Of a stretch of DNA of 64,000 nt, positions 27,594 to 38,331 are shown piece after piece. This DNA is from Pseudomonas frederiksbergensis (lineage in GTDB: Bacteria > Pseudomonadota > Gammaproteobacteria > Pseudomonadales > Pseudomonadaceae). A program made the position numbers and the translations under genes. The stretch spans positions 156,768 through 220,767 of the forward strand of contig NZ_JAAUOE010000005.1 of NCBI RefSeq assembly GCF_017114915.1, given 5' to 3'. The first letter of the stretch is position 1. Each line of letters begins with the position of its first letter. Below the pieces are notes generated by a model that was not told where the DNA came from, did not search any database, and saw only the letters and a list, made by a program, of their open reading frames with translations.

Positions 27594-29201
27594 TCAGTGA
27601 CGGAAGTGGCGCATGCCGGTGAAGACCATGGCGATGCCGGCTTCGTCGGCGGCCGCAATCACTTCGTTATCACGCATCGAGCCGCCTGGCTGAATCACTG
27701 CTGTGATACCGACCTTGGCCGCGTTGTCGATGCCGTCGCGGAACGGGAAGAACGCATCCGACGCCATGACCGCGCCCTGCACCTGCAAACCTGCGTGTTC
27801 AGCCTTGATCGCGGCGATACGCGCGGAGTTCACGCGGCTCATCTGGCCGGCGCCGACACCGATGGTCTGACGGTTCTTGGCGTAGACGATGGCGTTGGAC
27901 TTGACGTATTTGGCGACTTTCCAGGCGAAGATCAGGTCGTTGATTTCCTGTTCGGTCGGGGCGCGTTTGGTCACCACTTTCAGGTCTTCGCTGCCGATCA
28001 TGCCGATGTCGCGGCTCTGCACCAGCAAACCGCCATTGACGCGCTTGTAGTCCCAGGCCGGAACGCGATCCGCCGACCACTCGCCGCAGGCCAACAGGCG
28101 TACGTTGGCTTTGGCGGCCACGATGGCGCGGGCTTCGGCGCTGACGGACGGGGCGATGATCACTTCGACGAACTGACGCTCGACGATGGCTTTTGCGGTT
28201 TCAGCATCCAGCTCGCGGTTGAACGCGATGATGCCGCCGAACGCCGATTCGGTGTCGGTGGCGTAGGCCAGTTCGTAGGCCTGACGGATGCCGCCTTCGG
28301 CGTCCGGGCTCACGGCCACGCCGCACGGGTTGGCGTGTTTGACGATCACGCAGGCCGGTTTGACGAAGCTCTTCACGCATTCCAGCGCGGCGTCGGTGTC
28401 GGCCACGTTGTTGTACGACAGCTCTTTGCCTTGCAGTTGGGTCGCGGTGGCGATGCCGACTTCGGCAGGTTTGGCTTCAACGTAGAACGCCGCGCTCTGG
28501 TGCGGGTTCTCGCCGTAGCGCATTTCCTGGGTCTTGATGAACTGGCTGTTGAAGGTGCGCGGGAATTCGCTGCGACCTTCTGTGCTGAGGGTTTCAGCCG
28601 CCTGGTTCACGGTGCCCATGTAGTTGGCGATCATACCGTCGTAGGCGGCGGTGTGTTCGAAGGCCTTGAGCATCAGGTCGAAACGCTGAGCGTAGGTCAG
28701 GCCGCCGGCCTTGAGATTTTCCAGGACGTTGGCGTAATCGCTGGCATTGACCACGATAGCCACGTCTTTGTGGTTTTTTGCCGCCGAACGAACCATGGTC
28801 GGGCCGCCGATGTCGATGTTTTCGATCGCAGTCGGCAGGTCGCAGCCAGGCTTGTTGATGGTGGCTTCGAACGGGTACAGGTTGACCGCGACCAGATCGA
28901 TCGGCTTGATGCCGTGCTCGTTCATGATGGCATCGTCGATACCGCGACGACCGAGGATCCCGCCGTGGATTTTCGGGTGCAGGGTTTTCACCCGGCCATC
29001 CATCATTTCTGCGAAGCCGGTGTAGTCCGCGACTTCCACTGCGGCCACGCCGTTATCGCGCAGCAGCTTGAACGTCCCGCCGGTGGAAAGGATCTCGACG
29101 CCCAGGGCTTCGAGCTCCTTGGCGAATTCAAGGATCCCGGTCTTGTCGGAAACGCTGATCAAGGCGCGGCGGATCGGCAGGCGGGTGGTCTGGTCGGTCA
29201 T
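27594..29201 (-). CDS. purH: Bifunctional AICAR formyltransferase / IMP cyclohydrolase
   Basis: 535 residues from ATG 29201 ([16 protein letters not shown]); an in-frame ATG at 29213 lacks a good ribosome site. The N-terminal MGS-like IMP cyclohydrolase domain ([21 protein letters not shown]) is followed by the AICAR transformylase domain ([20 protein letters not shown]). It catalyses the last two steps of IMP synthesis. It follows fis, separated by a terminator, and precedes purD. Confidence 0.98.
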   Translation of the reverse strand: MTDQTTRLPIRRALISVSDKTGILEFAKELEALGVEILSTGGTFKLLRDNGVAAVEVADYTGFAEMMDGRVKTLHPKIHGGILGRRGIDDAIMNEHGIKPIDLVAVNLYPFEATINKPGCDLPTAIENIDIGGPTMVRSAAKNHKDVAIVVNASDYANVLENLKAGGLTYAQRFDLMLKAFEHTAAYDGMIANYMGTVNQAAETLSTEGRSEFPRTFNSQFIKTQEMRYGENPHQSAAFYVEAKPAEVGIATATQLQGKELSYNNVADTDAALECVKSFVKPACVIVKHANPCGVAVSPDAEGGIRQAYELAYATDTESAFGGIIAFNRELDAETAKAIVERQFVEVIIAPSVSAEARAIVAAKANVRLLACGEWSADRVPAWDYKRVNGGLLVQSRDIGMIGSEDLKVVTKRAPTEQEINDLIFAWKVAKYVKSNAIVYAKNRQTIGVGAGQMSRVNSARIAAIKAEHAGLQVQGAVMASDAFFPFRDGIDNAAKVGITAVIQPGGSMRDNEVIAAADEAGIAMVFTGMRHFRH

Positions 29202-29232
29202 CTCAATTTCCATCAAAAGCAAAGGAGTCAGC

Positions 29233-29266
29233 AAAAAAGGCGACCGGTTTTACGCGGGCGCCTTTC
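29233..29266 (-). terminator. Intrinsic terminator after fis
   Basis: Read on the minus strand, the stem aaaggcgcc...ggtcgcctttttt with GC-rich arms (AGGCG/CGCCT) ends in six T residues. It lies between fis and purH and should end the dusB-fis transcript. Confidence 0.8.
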
Positions 29267-29282
29267 TGGTTTGATTGAATGC

Positions 29283-29603
29283 TTACAGCAAATCGTACTG
29301 CTTGAGTTTCTTGCGCAGGGTGCCCCGGTTCAGCCCGAGCAGCTCACTGGCCTTGGTCTGGTTGCCCTTGACGTAGTTCATCACGCACTCGAGCAGGGGA
29401 GCCTCGACTTCGGAGAGCACCAGGTTGTACACATCCGTGACGGCAGCGCCCTCAAGGTGGGCGAAATAATTGTGCAGCGCCTTCTCGACACTCCCGCGAA
29501 GGGTCTGACCTTCTTCGCTCGGTGTGTTGAGGTGCTGTTTCAAATTCACGTTGTCGCTCACGGGTGTTGTTCCACTCACTAAAGTCTCGGTCATCATCGT
29601 CAT
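29283..29603 (-). CDS. fis: DNA-binding nucleoid protein Fis
   Basis: 106 residues from ATG 29603 ([10 protein letters not shown]), overlapping dusB by ATGA. Fis bends DNA, shapes the nucleoid and activates growth-related promoters. The C-terminal helix-turn-helix ([17 protein letters not shown]) is fully conserved; the middle has the [11 protein letters not shown] helix and [10 protein letters not shown]. As in enterobacteria, it is coupled to dusB upstream. Confidence 0.97.
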   Translation of the reverse strand: MTMMTETLVSGTTPVSDNVNLKQHLNTPSEEGQTLRGSVEKALHNYFAHLEGAAVTDVYNLVLSEVEAPLLECVMNYVKGNQTKASELLGLNRGTLRKKLKQYDLL

Positions 29604-30610
29604 GCGGCCACCCCTTCTCCGTCCCCTGTCAGGCTCTTGTAACGTTCGGCGAAGAAGGCCCGAACGTAGGCGCATTGTGCTTCCGTATCTTCCAAACGAT
29701 TGAAGTGGGCGCGAAACTCCCTGGCGCCCGGCAAGGTTGCGAGATACCAGCCCACATGTTTGCGAGCTATGCGCACGCCCATGACGTCGCCATAGAAGGC
29801 ATGCAGCGCGGCCAGATGCTCAAGCAGAATACATTCCACCTCGATCAGTTCCGGTGCCGGGAGTTTTTCGCCGGTACGCAGATAATGGTCGATTTCACGA
29901 AAAATCCACGGCTGCCCCTGGGCAGCCCGACCCACCAACAGGCCATCGGCACCGGTCGCGTCGAGCACGTACCGGGCCTTCTCGGGCGAATCGATATCGC
30001 CATTGGCGAAGACCGGAATCGACACCGCCTGCTTGATCGCGGCAATGGTGTCGTACTCGGCTTCGCCGGTGTACAGATCGGCGCGGGTGCGGCCATGCAC
30101 CGCCAGCGCCGTAATGCCTGCCTGTTCGGCGATCTTCGCCACCGTCAGGCCGTTCTTGTGCTCCCGGTCCCAGCCGGTGCGGATCTTCAGGGTGACCGGC
30201 ACATCGACTGCGGCCACCACGGCCTGCAGGATCTCGGTCACCAATGCTTCATCCTTCAACAGGGCGGAGCCTGCGGCCTTGTTGCAGACCTTCTTCGCCG
30301 GACAACCCATGTTGATGTCAATGATCTGTGCGCCCAGCTCAACGTTGGCTCGGGCCGCATCCGCCAGCATCTGTGCATCGCCACCGGCGATCTGTACCGA
30401 GCGGGGCTCGGGATCGCCTTCGTGGATCATGCGCATCCGCGATTTGCGGGTGTTCCACAAGCTCATGTCGCTGGTGACCATTTCCGAGACTACAAGACCC
30501 GCGCCCAGTCGCTTGCACAGCTGACGAAAGGGCTGGTCGGTGACGCCCGCCATGGGGGCGAGAATCAAGCCGTTGTGCAATGTATATGGACCGATGCGTA
30601 CCGCCGACAT
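29600..30610 (-). CDS. dusB: tRNA-dihydrouridine synthase B
   Basis: 336 residues. An FMN-dependent reductase of tRNA uridine with the TIM-barrel signatures [15 protein letters not shown] at the N-terminus and the catalytic-cysteine region [14 protein letters not shown] near residue 105. It is the first gene of the dusB-fis operon. The 185 bases upstream (30611-30795) hold no gene and presumably its promoter. Confidence 0.97.
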   Translation of the reverse strand: MSAVRIGPYTLHNGLILAPMAGVTDQPFRQLCKRLGAGLVVSEMVTSDMSLWNTRKSRMRMIHEGDPEPRSVQIAGGDAQMLADAARANVELGAQIIDINMGCPAKKVCNKAAGSALLKDEALVTEILQAVVAAVDVPVTLKIRTGWDREHKNGLTVAKIAEQAGITALAVHGRTRADLYTGEAEYDTIAAIKQAVSIPVFANGDIDSPEKARYVLDATGADGLLVGRAAQGQPWIFREIDHYLRTGEKLPAPELIEVECILLEHLAALHAFYGDVMGVRIARKHVGWYLATLPGAREFRAHFNRLEDTEAQCAYVRAFFAERYKSLTGDGEGVAA

Positions 30611-30795
30611 AGGACTTCCCTGTTGTGGGGCCGGATCATGAGAGTTCGAAAAAGGGTTGGCATGATACCCGAGCTCGATGACTGGATAAAGGCTGAATTG
30701 AACAAAATCTGAACAGCTATTCTGTTATCGCCAGCGGTTTGGTTTGAACGGTCAAAGTCAGAAATCCGCCATCAAGCCTGTAACGGTGAGCCGTT

Positions 30796-32022
30796 TCACT
30801 CGGGGGAGTGGAAGCTCAGGCTGTAGTTCACCGCTTTGGGACCCGGATCGAGAATGTCCAGCGCGATATGGATCGGCGTTTGTGGCGGCATTTCCGCCAG
30901 GCCTTCGAGATCGCCGTTGAGGTACTCGCCGGGCTTGAAGCGACGGCTGGCGATCAGGTGGCCGTTGAGGTCGGCAAAGCGCAGTTCCAGCAGCGGGAAG
31001 GGCTGGGAGAAGGGTGCACGGTTGTAGATGATGGCATCGACCACCAGGGCGCCGTTGAAGTCCGGGTGGCTGCGGACCACCAGGTTGCTGCTTTTGACCT
31101 TCGCGATGTCGACTTTGGATGGCACGGTGCAGCCGATGTGCGGGCACAGTTGCTGGAACCACGGACGGTACTGGTCCTGACGCGCCAGTTCGTCGAAGTG
31201 ATAGGCGACGTATTGGCCGACAAGGCCGGCGGCGCCAAGCAGGATCAGCAGCAGCCAGAAGAAGCGCCGACCCCAGGGTGAACGGCGTCTTTGCCAATCC
31301 AGTTGCAACGGGTCGTCACTCAGGTCCTGTAGCACTTCGGCGCGCAGGGCCGGTTCATTGCGTTCGCGTCGCTTGCGCAGGGGCTCGACCGAGGGTAGAT
31401 CGTCGTCGATTTCATCGTCATCGGTGGTCGCCGACAGGCTTGCAAAGGGGATCGGGGCGTCGAGCGGGTCGTGTAGGCGCAGCTGTTGTATCTCGGGTTC
31501 GTCGCCCGGATCCACGGGTTCCAGGGACAGCGAAGGCTCAGTGCGCGAGTGTTTGCCCGGCTCGATCGTCGGTTCTGGCGTGGGCTCTTCAGCCACGTGC
31601 GCGCGATCGGCGGCCGATTCGCTGAAGAGGCTGTCGGACCAGGGGGCTTCGTCGTGCTCGGCGCTATCGCGGCGAGCGCTGAGGCTGTCCTCGCGGGGGC
31701 GACCGAATTCCGTCGTTGGCTGGATTTCCCGCTGTTCGAGCCGGGCGAGTTCTTCATCCAGGTCCAGGCTGTCCAGATCCATTTCGGCGGCGGTCCATTG
31801 CTTTTGGCTGATGGCTCGCTGCACGGGTGGTTCCACGGGAGGCGGTGCAACCGGTTTGACCGCGGCCTTGCCGGCCCGTTGCTCAAGCAGCTGTTTGGCG
31901 GCGTTGAATACCTGCAGGCATGAGCCGCAACGAACCACCCCACGGGCCATGCTCAACTGGGCATGGCTGACACGGAAGCTGGTTTGGCAATGAGGGCACT
32001 GGGTGACGAAGCTGTCGGTCAT
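30796..32022 (-). CDS. DUF3426 zinc-ribbon membrane protein
   Basis: 408 residues. The N-terminus carries an MJ0042-type zinc ribbon with two CxxC pairs (CPHCQTSF, CGSCLQVF), followed by a long acidic, low-complexity stretch to about residue 240, a single membrane span at about 255-275 (FFWLLLILLGAAGLV) and a C-terminal DUF3426 domain. Function is unknown; the family is conserved beside prmA in pseudomonads. A 30-base gap to prmA on the same strand suggests cotranscription. Confidence 0.9.
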   Translation of the reverse strand: MTDSFVTQCPHCQTSFRVSHAQLSMARGVVRCGSCLQVFNAAKQLLEQRAGKAAVKPVAPPPVEPPVQRAISQKQWTAAEMDLDSLDLDEELARLEQREIQPTTEFGRPREDSLSARRDSAEHDEAPWSDSLFSESAADRAHVAEEPTPEPTIEPGKHSRTEPSLSLEPVDPGDEPEIQQLRLHDPLDAPIPFASLSATTDDDEIDDDLPSVEPLRKRRERNEPALRAEVLQDLSDDPLQLDWQRRRSPWGRRFFWLLLILLGAAGLVGQYVAYHFDELARQDQYRPWFQQLCPHIGCTVPSKVDIAKVKSSNLVVRSHPDFNGALVVDAIIYNRAPFSQPFPLLELRFADLNGHLIASRRFKPGEYLNGDLEGLAEMPPQTPIHIALDILDPGPKAVNYSLSFHSPE

Positions 32023-32052
32023 GCGGCAATCCGGTTTATGCAGGCGCCCATT

Positions 32053-32931
32053 CTAGCGCCGACGGCCTGTGATGCGTACCCAGCCATCACGATTGGCGAT
32101 CGGGTCCAGATCGAAATCCTGAGCGTAGGCTGCGGCGACTTCTTCACCCTGTTCGGCGAGGATGCCCGACAGCGCCAAACGACCGCCCGGCTTGACCAGG
32201 CTGGACAGTTGCGGCGCCAGCGAAACCAGCGGGCCGGCCAGAATGTTGGCCACCAGCACATCGGCCTGAACCTGCGGCAGATCTTCCGGCAGATACAACG
32301 GGAACAGCTCTTCGGCAATGTTGTTGCGCCCGGCATTGTCGCGGGAGGCCTCCAGGGCCTGCACGTCGATATCGGTGCCGACGGCTTGCTTGGCGCCCAA
32401 CAGCAGGGCAGCAATCGCCAGAATCCCCGAGCCGCAGCCGAAGTCCAGCACGTTGCAGTCCTTGAGGTCCTGGCTGTCGAGCCATTCCAGGCACAGTGCG
32501 GTGGTCGGGTGAGTGCCGGTGCCGAACGCCAGGCCCGGGTCCAGCAGCAGGTTCACCGCGTCAGGCTCAGGGGCTGCGTGCCAGCTCGGGACAATCCACA
32601 GGCGCTGACCGAAGCGCATTGGCTGGAAACCGTCCATCCAGCTGCGTTCCCAGTCCTGATCTTCGATCACTTCGCTGTGATGCTCGGGCAACGGGCTGCC
32701 GGTCAGCAACTCGAGATGGGCCAGCACACTGGCAGCGTCGGTGCCGCCTTCGAACAGCGCCAGCAGGTGCGTATGCGACCACAGCGGGGTGGTGTTGAGT
32801 TCCGGTTCGAAGATCGGCTGGTCTTCGGCGTCCATGAAGGTCACCGACACAGCGCCTACTTCAAGGAAAGCGTCTTCGTAGGTTTCGGCTTGTTCTGGGC
32901 TGATGGCGAGACGGACTTGCAGCCAAGGCAT
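32053..32931 (-). CDS. prmA: Ribosomal protein L11 methyltransferase
   Basis: 292 residues from ATG 32931 ([14 protein letters not shown]), the family N-terminus; an upstream extension to 33054 was rejected. PrmA trimethylates ribosomal protein L11 using SAM. Motifs: [14 protein letters not shown], then SAM motif [16 protein letters not shown] and the VANILAGPL post-motif. It follows accC on the same strand after a terminator. Confidence 0.97.
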   Translation of the reverse strand: MPWLQVRLAISPEQAETYEDAFLEVGAVSVTFMDAEDQPIFEPELNTTPLWSHTHLLALFEGGTDAASVLAHLELLTGSPLPEHHSEVIEDQDWERSWMDGFQPMRFGQRLWIVPSWHAAPEPDAVNLLLDPGLAFGTGTHPTTALCLEWLDSQDLKDCNVLDFGCGSGILAIAALLLGAKQAVGTDIDVQALEASRDNAGRNNIAEELFPLYLPEDLPQVQADVLVANILAGPLVSLAPQLSSLVKPGGRLALSGILAEQGEEVAAAYAQDFDLDPIANRDGWVRITGRRR

Positions 32932-33046
32932 GGCGGGCACCTTTGAAAAATATTGATTGCAGCCTAGCGGGCTGCGAGAAGCGCGCAAGTTTACGCGAGC
33001 GCGAGGCAGAAGACGACCATAGGGTATAAGCCGAAAAGATCGCAGA

Positions 33047-33075
33047 AACAACAAAGCCGCTCGAAAGCGGCCTTG
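33047..33075 (-). terminator. Intrinsic terminator after accC
   Basis: On the minus strand, the GCCGCT-TTCG-AGCGGC stem-loop is followed by TTTGTTGTTT. It lies 19 bases past the accC stop and separates accBC from prmA. Confidence 0.85.
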
Positions 33076-33093
33076 TCATGTTCCGGCTGAAGC

Positions 33094-34452
33094 TTAGTGC
33101 TTGTCGCCGGCCAGCTTGTGCTCGAGGTAGTGAATGTTCACCCCCCCTTTGCAGAAGCCTTCGTCACGGGTCAGATCACGGTGCAGCGGGATGTTGGTCT
33201 TGATCCCGTCGACAACGATCTCGTCCAGCGCATTGCGCATGCGCGCCATGGCTTCGTCACGGGTTGCGCCGTAGGTGATCAGCTTGCCGATCAACGAATC
33301 GTAGTTCGGCGGAACGGCATAGCCACTGTACAGGTGCGAATCGACGCGAACGCCGTTGCCGCCTGGGGCGTGGAAATGCTTGACCGTGCCTGGGCTTGGC
33401 ATGAAGGTTTTCGGGTCTTCGGCGTTGATCCGGCATTCCAGCGCGTGACCGCGGATGACCACGTCATCCTGGGTGTACGACAGCTTGTTGCCGGCGGCGA
33501 TGCTGAGCATCTCCTTGACGATGTCGATGCCGGTGACCATTTCCGATACCGGGTGCTCTACCTGGACACGAGTGTTCATCTCGATGAAGTAGAAACGGCC
33601 GTTCTCGTACAGGAACTCGAAAGTGCCGGCGCCACGGTAGCCGATATCGATGCAAGCCCTGACGCAGCGGGCGAGGACTTCCTCACGCGCGTTCTCGTCG
33701 ATGCCCGGTGCCGGCGCTTCTTCGAGAACCTTCTGGTGACGACGTTGCAGCGAGCAGTCGCGGTCGCCCAGATGGATGGCGTGACCCTGGCCATCGGAAA
33801 GCACCTGAACTTCCACGTGACGTGGGTTGGTCAGGAATTTTTCCAGATAAACCATCGGGTTGCCGAACGCTGCGCCCGCTTCGGAACGGGTCAGTTTCGC
33901 CGAGGAGATCAGGTCTTCTTCCTTGTGCACCACGCGCATGCCACGACCACCACCGCCGCCAGCGGCTTTGATGATCACCGGATAACCGACTTCGCGACCG
34001 ATGCGCAGAGCGGTTTCTTCGTCTTCAGGCAGTGGGCCGTCGGAACCCGGAACGGTTGGAACGCCTGCGGCGATCATGGCGTGCTTGGCCGATACCTTGT
34101 CGCCCATCAGGCGAATGGTTTCGGCTTTCGGGCCAATGAAGGCGAAGCCGGAGTTCTCGACCTGTTCGGCAAAGTCGGCGTTTTCCGCAAGGAAGCCGTA
34201 GCCTGGGTGAATGGCGGTAGCGCCGGTCACTTCAGCCGCGGCGATGATGGCCGGAATGTGCAGGTAAGAGTGCGCGGCCGAGGCCGGACCGATGCAGACG
34301 GATTCGTCTGCCAGGCCCAGGTGCATCAGCTCTTTGTCGGCCTTGGAGTAAACGGCGACAGTCTTGATGCCCATCTCTTTGCAGGCGCGCAGAATCCGCA
34401 GGGCGATCTCACCGCGGTTGGCGATCAGAACTTTTTCCAACTTCGCAGTCAT
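33094..34452 (-). CDS. accC: Acetyl-CoA carboxylase biotin carboxylase subunit
   Basis: 452 residues from ATG 34452 ([17 protein letters not shown]). It carboxylates the biotin on AccB using ATP and bicarbonate, the first step of fatty acid synthesis. ATP-grasp motifs are complete: [48 protein letters not shown]. It lies 17 bases downstream of accB as the usual accBC operon. Confidence 0.98.
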   Translation of the reverse strand: MTAKLEKVLIANRGEIALRILRACKEMGIKTVAVYSKADKELMHLGLADESVCIGPASAAHSYLHIPAIIAAAEVTGATAIHPGYGFLAENADFAEQVENSGFAFIGPKAETIRLMGDKVSAKHAMIAAGVPTVPGSDGPLPEDEETALRIGREVGYPVIIKAAGGGGGRGMRVVHKEEDLISSAKLTRSEAGAAFGNPMVYLEKFLTNPRHVEVQVLSDGQGHAIHLGDRDCSLQRRHQKVLEEAPAPGIDENAREEVLARCVRACIDIGYRGAGTFEFLYENGRFYFIEMNTRVQVEHPVSEMVTGIDIVKEMLSIAAGNKLSYTQDDVVIRGHALECRINAEDPKTFMPSPGTVKHFHAPGGNGVRVDSHLYSGYAVPPNYDSLIGKLITYGATRDEAMARMRNALDEIVVDGIKTNIPLHRDLTRDEGFCKGGVNIHYLEHKLAGDKH

Positions 34453-34469
34453 CAAAGGCTCTCCGCGAT

Positions 34470-34934
34470 TCAAACGATAGTGAACAGCGGTTGGTCGTAC
34501 TCAACCGGCTGGCCGTCTTCGACGAGGATGGATTCGATCACACCGCTGGCTTCAGCTTCGATGTGGTTCATCATCTTCATGGCTTCGACGATGCACAGAG
34601 TGTCGCCTTTCTTCACGGTCTGGCCGACTTCAACGAAGGACGGCGAGGACGGCGAAGATTTGCGATAGAAAGTGCCGACCATCGGCGAACGGGCAACGTT
34701 GCCGTTCAGCGTTGGGGCAGCCGGAGCCGCAGGAGCGGCGGCGGCAGCAACCGGAGCTGCAGCGACAGGCGCAGGTGCCGGAGCGTGCATCGGAGCCGGG
34801 GCGTAGTACTGCTGAGCCGGTGTCTTGCTGTGACGGCTGATGCGTACGGACTCTTCGCCTTCCTTGATCTCGAGCTCGTCGATGCCGGACTCTTCCAGCA
34901 GTTCGATCAGTTTCTTAACTTTACGGATATCCAT
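34470..34934 (-). CDS. accB: Biotin carboxyl carrier protein of acetyl-CoA carboxylase
   Basis: 154 residues: an N-terminal helical region ([17 protein letters not shown]), an Ala/Pro-rich flexible linker (about 45-75), and a C-terminal biotinyl domain with the modified lysine in [12 protein letters not shown]. Forms the operon accBC; aroQ lies 47 bases upstream on the same strand, so a joint aroQ-accB-accC transcript is likely. Confidence 0.98.
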   Translation of the reverse strand: MDIRKVKKLIELLEESGIDELEIKEGEESVRISRHSKTPAQQYYAPAPMHAPAPAPVAAAPVAAAAAPAAPAAPTLNGNVARSPMVGTFYRKSSPSSPSFVEVGQTVKKGDTLCIVEAMKMMNHIEAEASGVIESILVEDGQPVEYDQPLFTIV

Positions 34935-34981
34935 GAATCATCAACTCCCAAGGGTCGGTCAGGGGCGTTTAAGCTTGTTGT

Positions 34982-35434
34982 TCAAGCTGTTGCCTGTCTT
35001 TCAAGCTGCTCTAGGGCGGCCTCCAGGGCCAGTCGATAACCGCTGGCGCCAAGGCCGCAGATCACTCCCACCGCTACATCGGAGAAGTAAGAGTGATGGC
35101 GGAAAGGTTCGCGTTTGTGCACGTTGGACAAATGCACTTCGATGAATGGGATGCTCACCGCCAGCAGCGCGTCACGTAATGCGACACTTGTGTGCGTAAA
35201 AGCTGCTGGATTGATCAGAATGAAGTCCACACCTTCGCCGCGAGCAGCGTGGATGCGGTCGATCAGTTCGTACTCGGCGTTGCTTTGCAGGTAGAGCAAA
35301 TGGTGGCCGGCGTTGCGCGCCCGCTGTTCCAGATCCTGGTTGATTTGCGCCAGGGTGGTTGCACCGTAGACGCCCGGTTCCCGGGTGCCGAGCAGGTTCA
35401 GGTTAGGGCCGTGCAAAACCAATAGGGTCGCCAT
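34982..35434 (-). CDS. aroQ: 3-dehydroquinate dehydratase, type II
   Basis: 150 residues. It converts 3-dehydroquinate to 3-dehydroshikimate in aromatic amino acid synthesis. The N-terminus [20 protein letters not shown] includes the catalytic Arg region, and the Tyr in EPGVYG, the central [14 protein letters not shown] and the late [11 protein letters not shown] complete the type II signature. Confidence 0.98.
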   Translation of the reverse strand: MATLLVLHGPNLNLLGTREPGVYGATTLAQINQDLEQRARNAGHHLLYLQSNAEYELIDRIHAARGEGVDFILINPAAFTHTSVALRDALLAVSIPFIEVHLSNVHKREPFRHHSYFSDVAVGVICGLGASGYRLALEAALEQLERQATA

Positions 35435-35566
35435 CTGCTGCTCCTTTGTTATCCGTGTGCAATTGTCAGAACCCGGCGACTATGCCGCAAAGCCTTTGTG
35501 ACTGTCCAGTTCTATGCAATAGCCGGCACGATGGCCGATGTTTGCGCGAAATATGTGACCGGGTGA

Positions 35567-37306
35567 TTAAATCCGGTCATTTGCTTTCGCAACACGTTCG
35601 GCGAAGTCTTTGGCGTTGATCTCACCGATCACTCGCACATCGGTGCGTTCGACCCCGTCCTTGCCGAAAAACATCAGCGCCGGAGGGCCGAATAGCTTGT
35701 AGCGGTCGAGCAGGGCACGCTGTTCGGCGTTGCTGGCGGTGATGTCGAAGCGGATCAATCGATAGCCTTTGAGGCGCTCGACGACGTTGGCATCGTTGAG
35801 GACTTCATGTTCGATCACTTTGCAACTGATGCACCAGTCGGCGTACCAGTCGAGCAGCAGCGGCGTGCCGGAGGATTTGGCTTGGGCGAGGACGCGGTCC
35901 AGCTCGGCTGGAGTGGTGATGGTTTGCCAGGCGCTGGTGGATTGCGCTTGCTCATTGCCCGTGACGATGCGCGGCTGGCCGATGGGGTTGAACGGATCGG
36001 TCTGACCGCTGAAGGCGCCGTACCAACAGGCCAGCGCGTAAAACAGCAGGAACATCCCCAGCAATTGCCCCAGGCGTTCCCGTGGCGGTTTGTAGACGAA
36101 TTCCAGCGCGCCCATGAATAACCCGACGCCACCGGCGAGCAGGCCGATCAGCAACAAGGTGACCTGGCCCGGCAACACGCGGCTGAGCAACGCGATCGCC
36201 AATCCCAGCAATAGCACCCCAATCGCGTTTTTCACGTAGATCAGCCACGGACCGCTTTTCGGCAGCCAGGCCGCGCCGCCGGTCGCCACCAGCAACAGTG
36301 GCGCCCCCATGCCCAGGCCGAGCATGAACAATTTCAAACCACCGCCCAGCGCATCGCCGCTGGCGCTGATGTACAGCAGCGCGCCTGCCAGTGGTGCCGA
36401 CACACAAGGCGAAACCAGCAGACTCGACACCACGCCCAGCACCGCCGCGCCCCACAATGAACCGCCTTCGGTGCGCCCGGCGATCCGGTCCAGACGGCTA
36501 CTGATGGCGTGGGGCAGTTTCAGTTCGAATACCCCGAACATCGCCAAGGCAAACACCGCGAAAAACAGCGCGAACGGTACTAGCACCCAGGCCGATTGCA
36601 GGCGCGCCTGAAGATTCAGTTGTGCGCCGAACATGCCCATCAAAGCCCCGAGCAGCGCAAAACAGACGGCCATTGGCAACACGTAAGCCAGCGACAGATT
36701 GAAACCGCGCAAACCGCCGGCCTGCCCGCGCAAGACCACGCCGGAGAGAATCGGCAACATCGGTAGTACGCAGGGAGTAAAGGTCAGGCCGAGGCCGGCG
36801 AGGAAGAACAGCGCCAGTTCGCGCCAGCTCCAGGTAGTGGTCGCGCCGCCGCTGCCATTAATGCTCAGGCGCTCAGTCTCGGGCGGGTAGCACAGGCCTT
36901 TGTCGGCGCAGCCTTGATAGGTCACGGCCAGGGTAAAGGCGCGGGAATCGGTACGCGGCAGTTCTACATCGAGAATGCCGTAGTAAACCTCGACATCGCC
37001 AAAGTACTCATCGTGCTTTTGTTCGCCCTTGGGCAGTTGAGCCGCGCCGAGGCCAACGTCGGCCGGATCGGCGCGAAACTGGAAGCGATGGCGGTAGAGG
37101 TAGTAACCCTCGGTGGCGACAAAGCGCAGCTTGATCGATTGCGGCGTGCTTTCTACCAGGCTCAACTGAAAGGCTTCGCGCACCGGCAGGAAGTCGGCGC
37201 TGTTGTTGATCGAGCCCAGGGTGGAACTGGGCCGACTGTCCAGCAACCCGGCGGCGGAGGCCGGCAGGGCGAGCACTAAAATCAGCAGGCAAAGCAAGCG
37301 GCGCAT
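35567..37306 (-). CDS. dsbD: Thiol:disulfide interchange protein DsbD
   Basis: 579 residues from ATG 37306 (MRRLLCLLILVLALPASA, a signal peptide). The N-terminal periplasmic alpha domain carries the cysteine pair in YQGCADKGLCYPP. About eight membrane spans (roughly 175-440) include the redox cysteines in FTPCVLP and VSPCVSAP. The C-terminal thioredoxin-like domain has DWYADWCISCKV. It moves electrons from cytoplasmic thioredoxin to periplasmic DsbC and CcmG. The gene is called dipZ in P. aeruginosa and is next to ctpL there too. Confidence 0.97.
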   Translation of the reverse strand: MRRLLCLLILVLALPASAAGLLDSRPSSTLGSINNSADFLPVREAFQLSLVESTPQSIKLRFVATEGYYLYRHRFQFRADPADVGLGAAQLPKGEQKHDEYFGDVEVYYGILDVELPRTDSRAFTLAVTYQGCADKGLCYPPETERLSINGSGGATTTWSWRELALFFLAGLGLTFTPCVLPMLPILSGVVLRGQAGGLRGFNLSLAYVLPMAVCFALLGALMGMFGAQLNLQARLQSAWVLVPFALFFAVFALAMFGVFELKLPHAISSRLDRIAGRTEGGSLWGAAVLGVVSSLLVSPCVSAPLAGALLYISASGDALGGGLKLFMLGLGMGAPLLLVATGGAAWLPKSGPWLIYVKNAIGVLLLGLAIALLSRVLPGQVTLLLIGLLAGGVGLFMGALEFVYKPPRERLGQLLGMFLLFYALACWYGAFSGQTDPFNPIGQPRIVTGNEQAQSTSAWQTITTPAELDRVLAQAKSSGTPLLLDWYADWCISCKVIEHEVLNDANVVERLKGYRLIRFDITASNAEQRALLDRYKLFGPPALMFFGKDGVERTDVRVIGEINAKDFAERVAKANDRI

Positions 37307-37375
37307 GACAATCTCGCGTATTGGAGGTGGGGGCATGATAGCTGAGTGTGCAATGTATGCGACTACGCCGATCTC

Positions 37376-37482
37376 CCGTAGGCGCTGCCAAAGGCTGCGA
37401 TATTTTGACTTTGATCTTCAACTCTCGATCCGTCGCCAGGATCAACATCAAATGATCGCAGCCTTCGGCAGCTCCTGCAGGG
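37376..37482. repeat. REPIN, family C
   Basis: Left arm cccgtaggcgctgccaaagg (from 37376) and inverted right arm ending ctcctgcaggg at 37482 enclose a loop of about 55 bases. It lies between dsbD and the remnant toxin region and marks the boundary of conserved synteny. Confidence 0.85.
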
Positions 37483-37506
37483 AGGTGTTTCAGTCAGGCT
37501 TCGGGC

Positions 37507-37971
37507 TTACTTTGTTGGTTGATCGCTGGAGTGTTTACACAAGTTGATTGTTATAGGGGTGTAGTGGTTACTGTTGGTATGTCGAAACAGCGTGCTGCTG
37601 TGATACTCATAGACTTCCTGGTTGGTCGATACATTGATAGTTGAACCTTGGATATCGACCTTTATGGCTGGATCTCGGGTGACTAAAAACGGACCAGCGG
37701 TCTTGAGTTCAGACGCTATTTGCTCGTTGGATGTCAGTTCGCGATAGACATAGTATCGATAGCTGAACGGTACTGTTGCTCCGCCTCGATCATCTTTGAC
37801 GCCGTAGATGAAGCCGTTTTCGCCAAGGGGTAGTTTAAGTACTACATCGGTCAGCACTGGGTTGCCGGAAGACATGAGCCATGTCCAGCCGATGTAAGCC
37901 AAGCATACAGCTAGCAGGGAGGAGGCGACGATTGTGTATGCAGTGTTTTTAGTAGTTCCTGAAACGGGCAT
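37507..37971 (-). CDS. Hypothetical membrane-anchored protein, putative immunity partner of the type 44 toxin remnant
   Basis: 154 residues from ATG 37971 (MPVSGTTKNTAYTIV). One N-terminal membrane span (about 13-33, YTIVASSLLAVCLAYIGW) is followed by a domain of about 120 residues on the outer side of the membrane, with no motif I recognise. It overlaps the end of the type 44 toxin frame by 23 bases, the arrangement usual for toxin-immunity pairs. The membrane anchor would fit protection against a toxin arriving in the periplasm. Base composition is lower in G+C than the neighbours, a sign of transfer. The immunity role is inferred from position only. Confidence 0.55.
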   Translation of the reverse strand: MPVSGTTKNTAYTIVASSLLAVCLAYIGWTWLMSSGNPVLTDVVLKLPLGENGFIYGVKDDRGGATVPFSYRYYVYRELTSNEQIASELKTAGPFLVTRDPAIKVDIQGSTINVSTNQEVYEYHSSTLFRHTNSNHYTPITINLCKHSSDQPTK

Positions 37972-38331
37972 ACCTGACTCCCTTCTTGATCCATTCCTGA
38001 TCCGCAGGATCATCGCCAAAAGGAGCCTCGCTCCACCAGCTTCCAAATTCTACTTTTGTCGTTTTTGCCTGTGTCTGGGCAAGGCCGGCGGCACGTAACA
38101 GAACATTCTCGGAAAACCCCGCAGCAATCCCGGTCGCGCCGTAATTGAAATTGCCAAAGGCTTCATAGTCAGGGGATAGTTTTTGTAGTCCCAAGGGCCG
38201 CGATTTCTGACTTGGCTATAGAACCAGGAGTAAATGAATGCGGATCCCTCTTTCAAAACTTTTTTCTTGTGGAAGGCAATGGCCATGTTTTCCTCCACAG
38301 ATACGCCTGGGGGCGACGTTGGAACTATCAC
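37949..38331 (-). pseudogene. Polymorphic toxin type 44 (Ntox44) domain, frameshifted remnant
   Basis: Two overlapping minus-strand frames together give one toxin type 44 domain. The first (from GTG 38331) reads VIVPTSPPGVSVEENM and later SWFYSQVRNRGPWDYK. It then loses homology, while the next frame takes over with SPDYEAFGNFNYGATG and ends PFGDDPADQEWIKKG (stop 37949). Adding one A to the AAAAA run near 38178 joins the frames as DYKKLSPDYE. No N-terminal carrier (Rhs, VgrG or PAAR) is present. A further frame from 38401 (LVIVLMLEFSAS) may hold a second frameshift. This is either a real broken cassette or an assembly error at a homopolymer. Confidence 0.75.

Noticed and set aside
26128..29582. 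Two long plus-strand frames across purD and purH
   Set aside because: purD and purH are unmistakable on the minus strand; these are complementary shadows.
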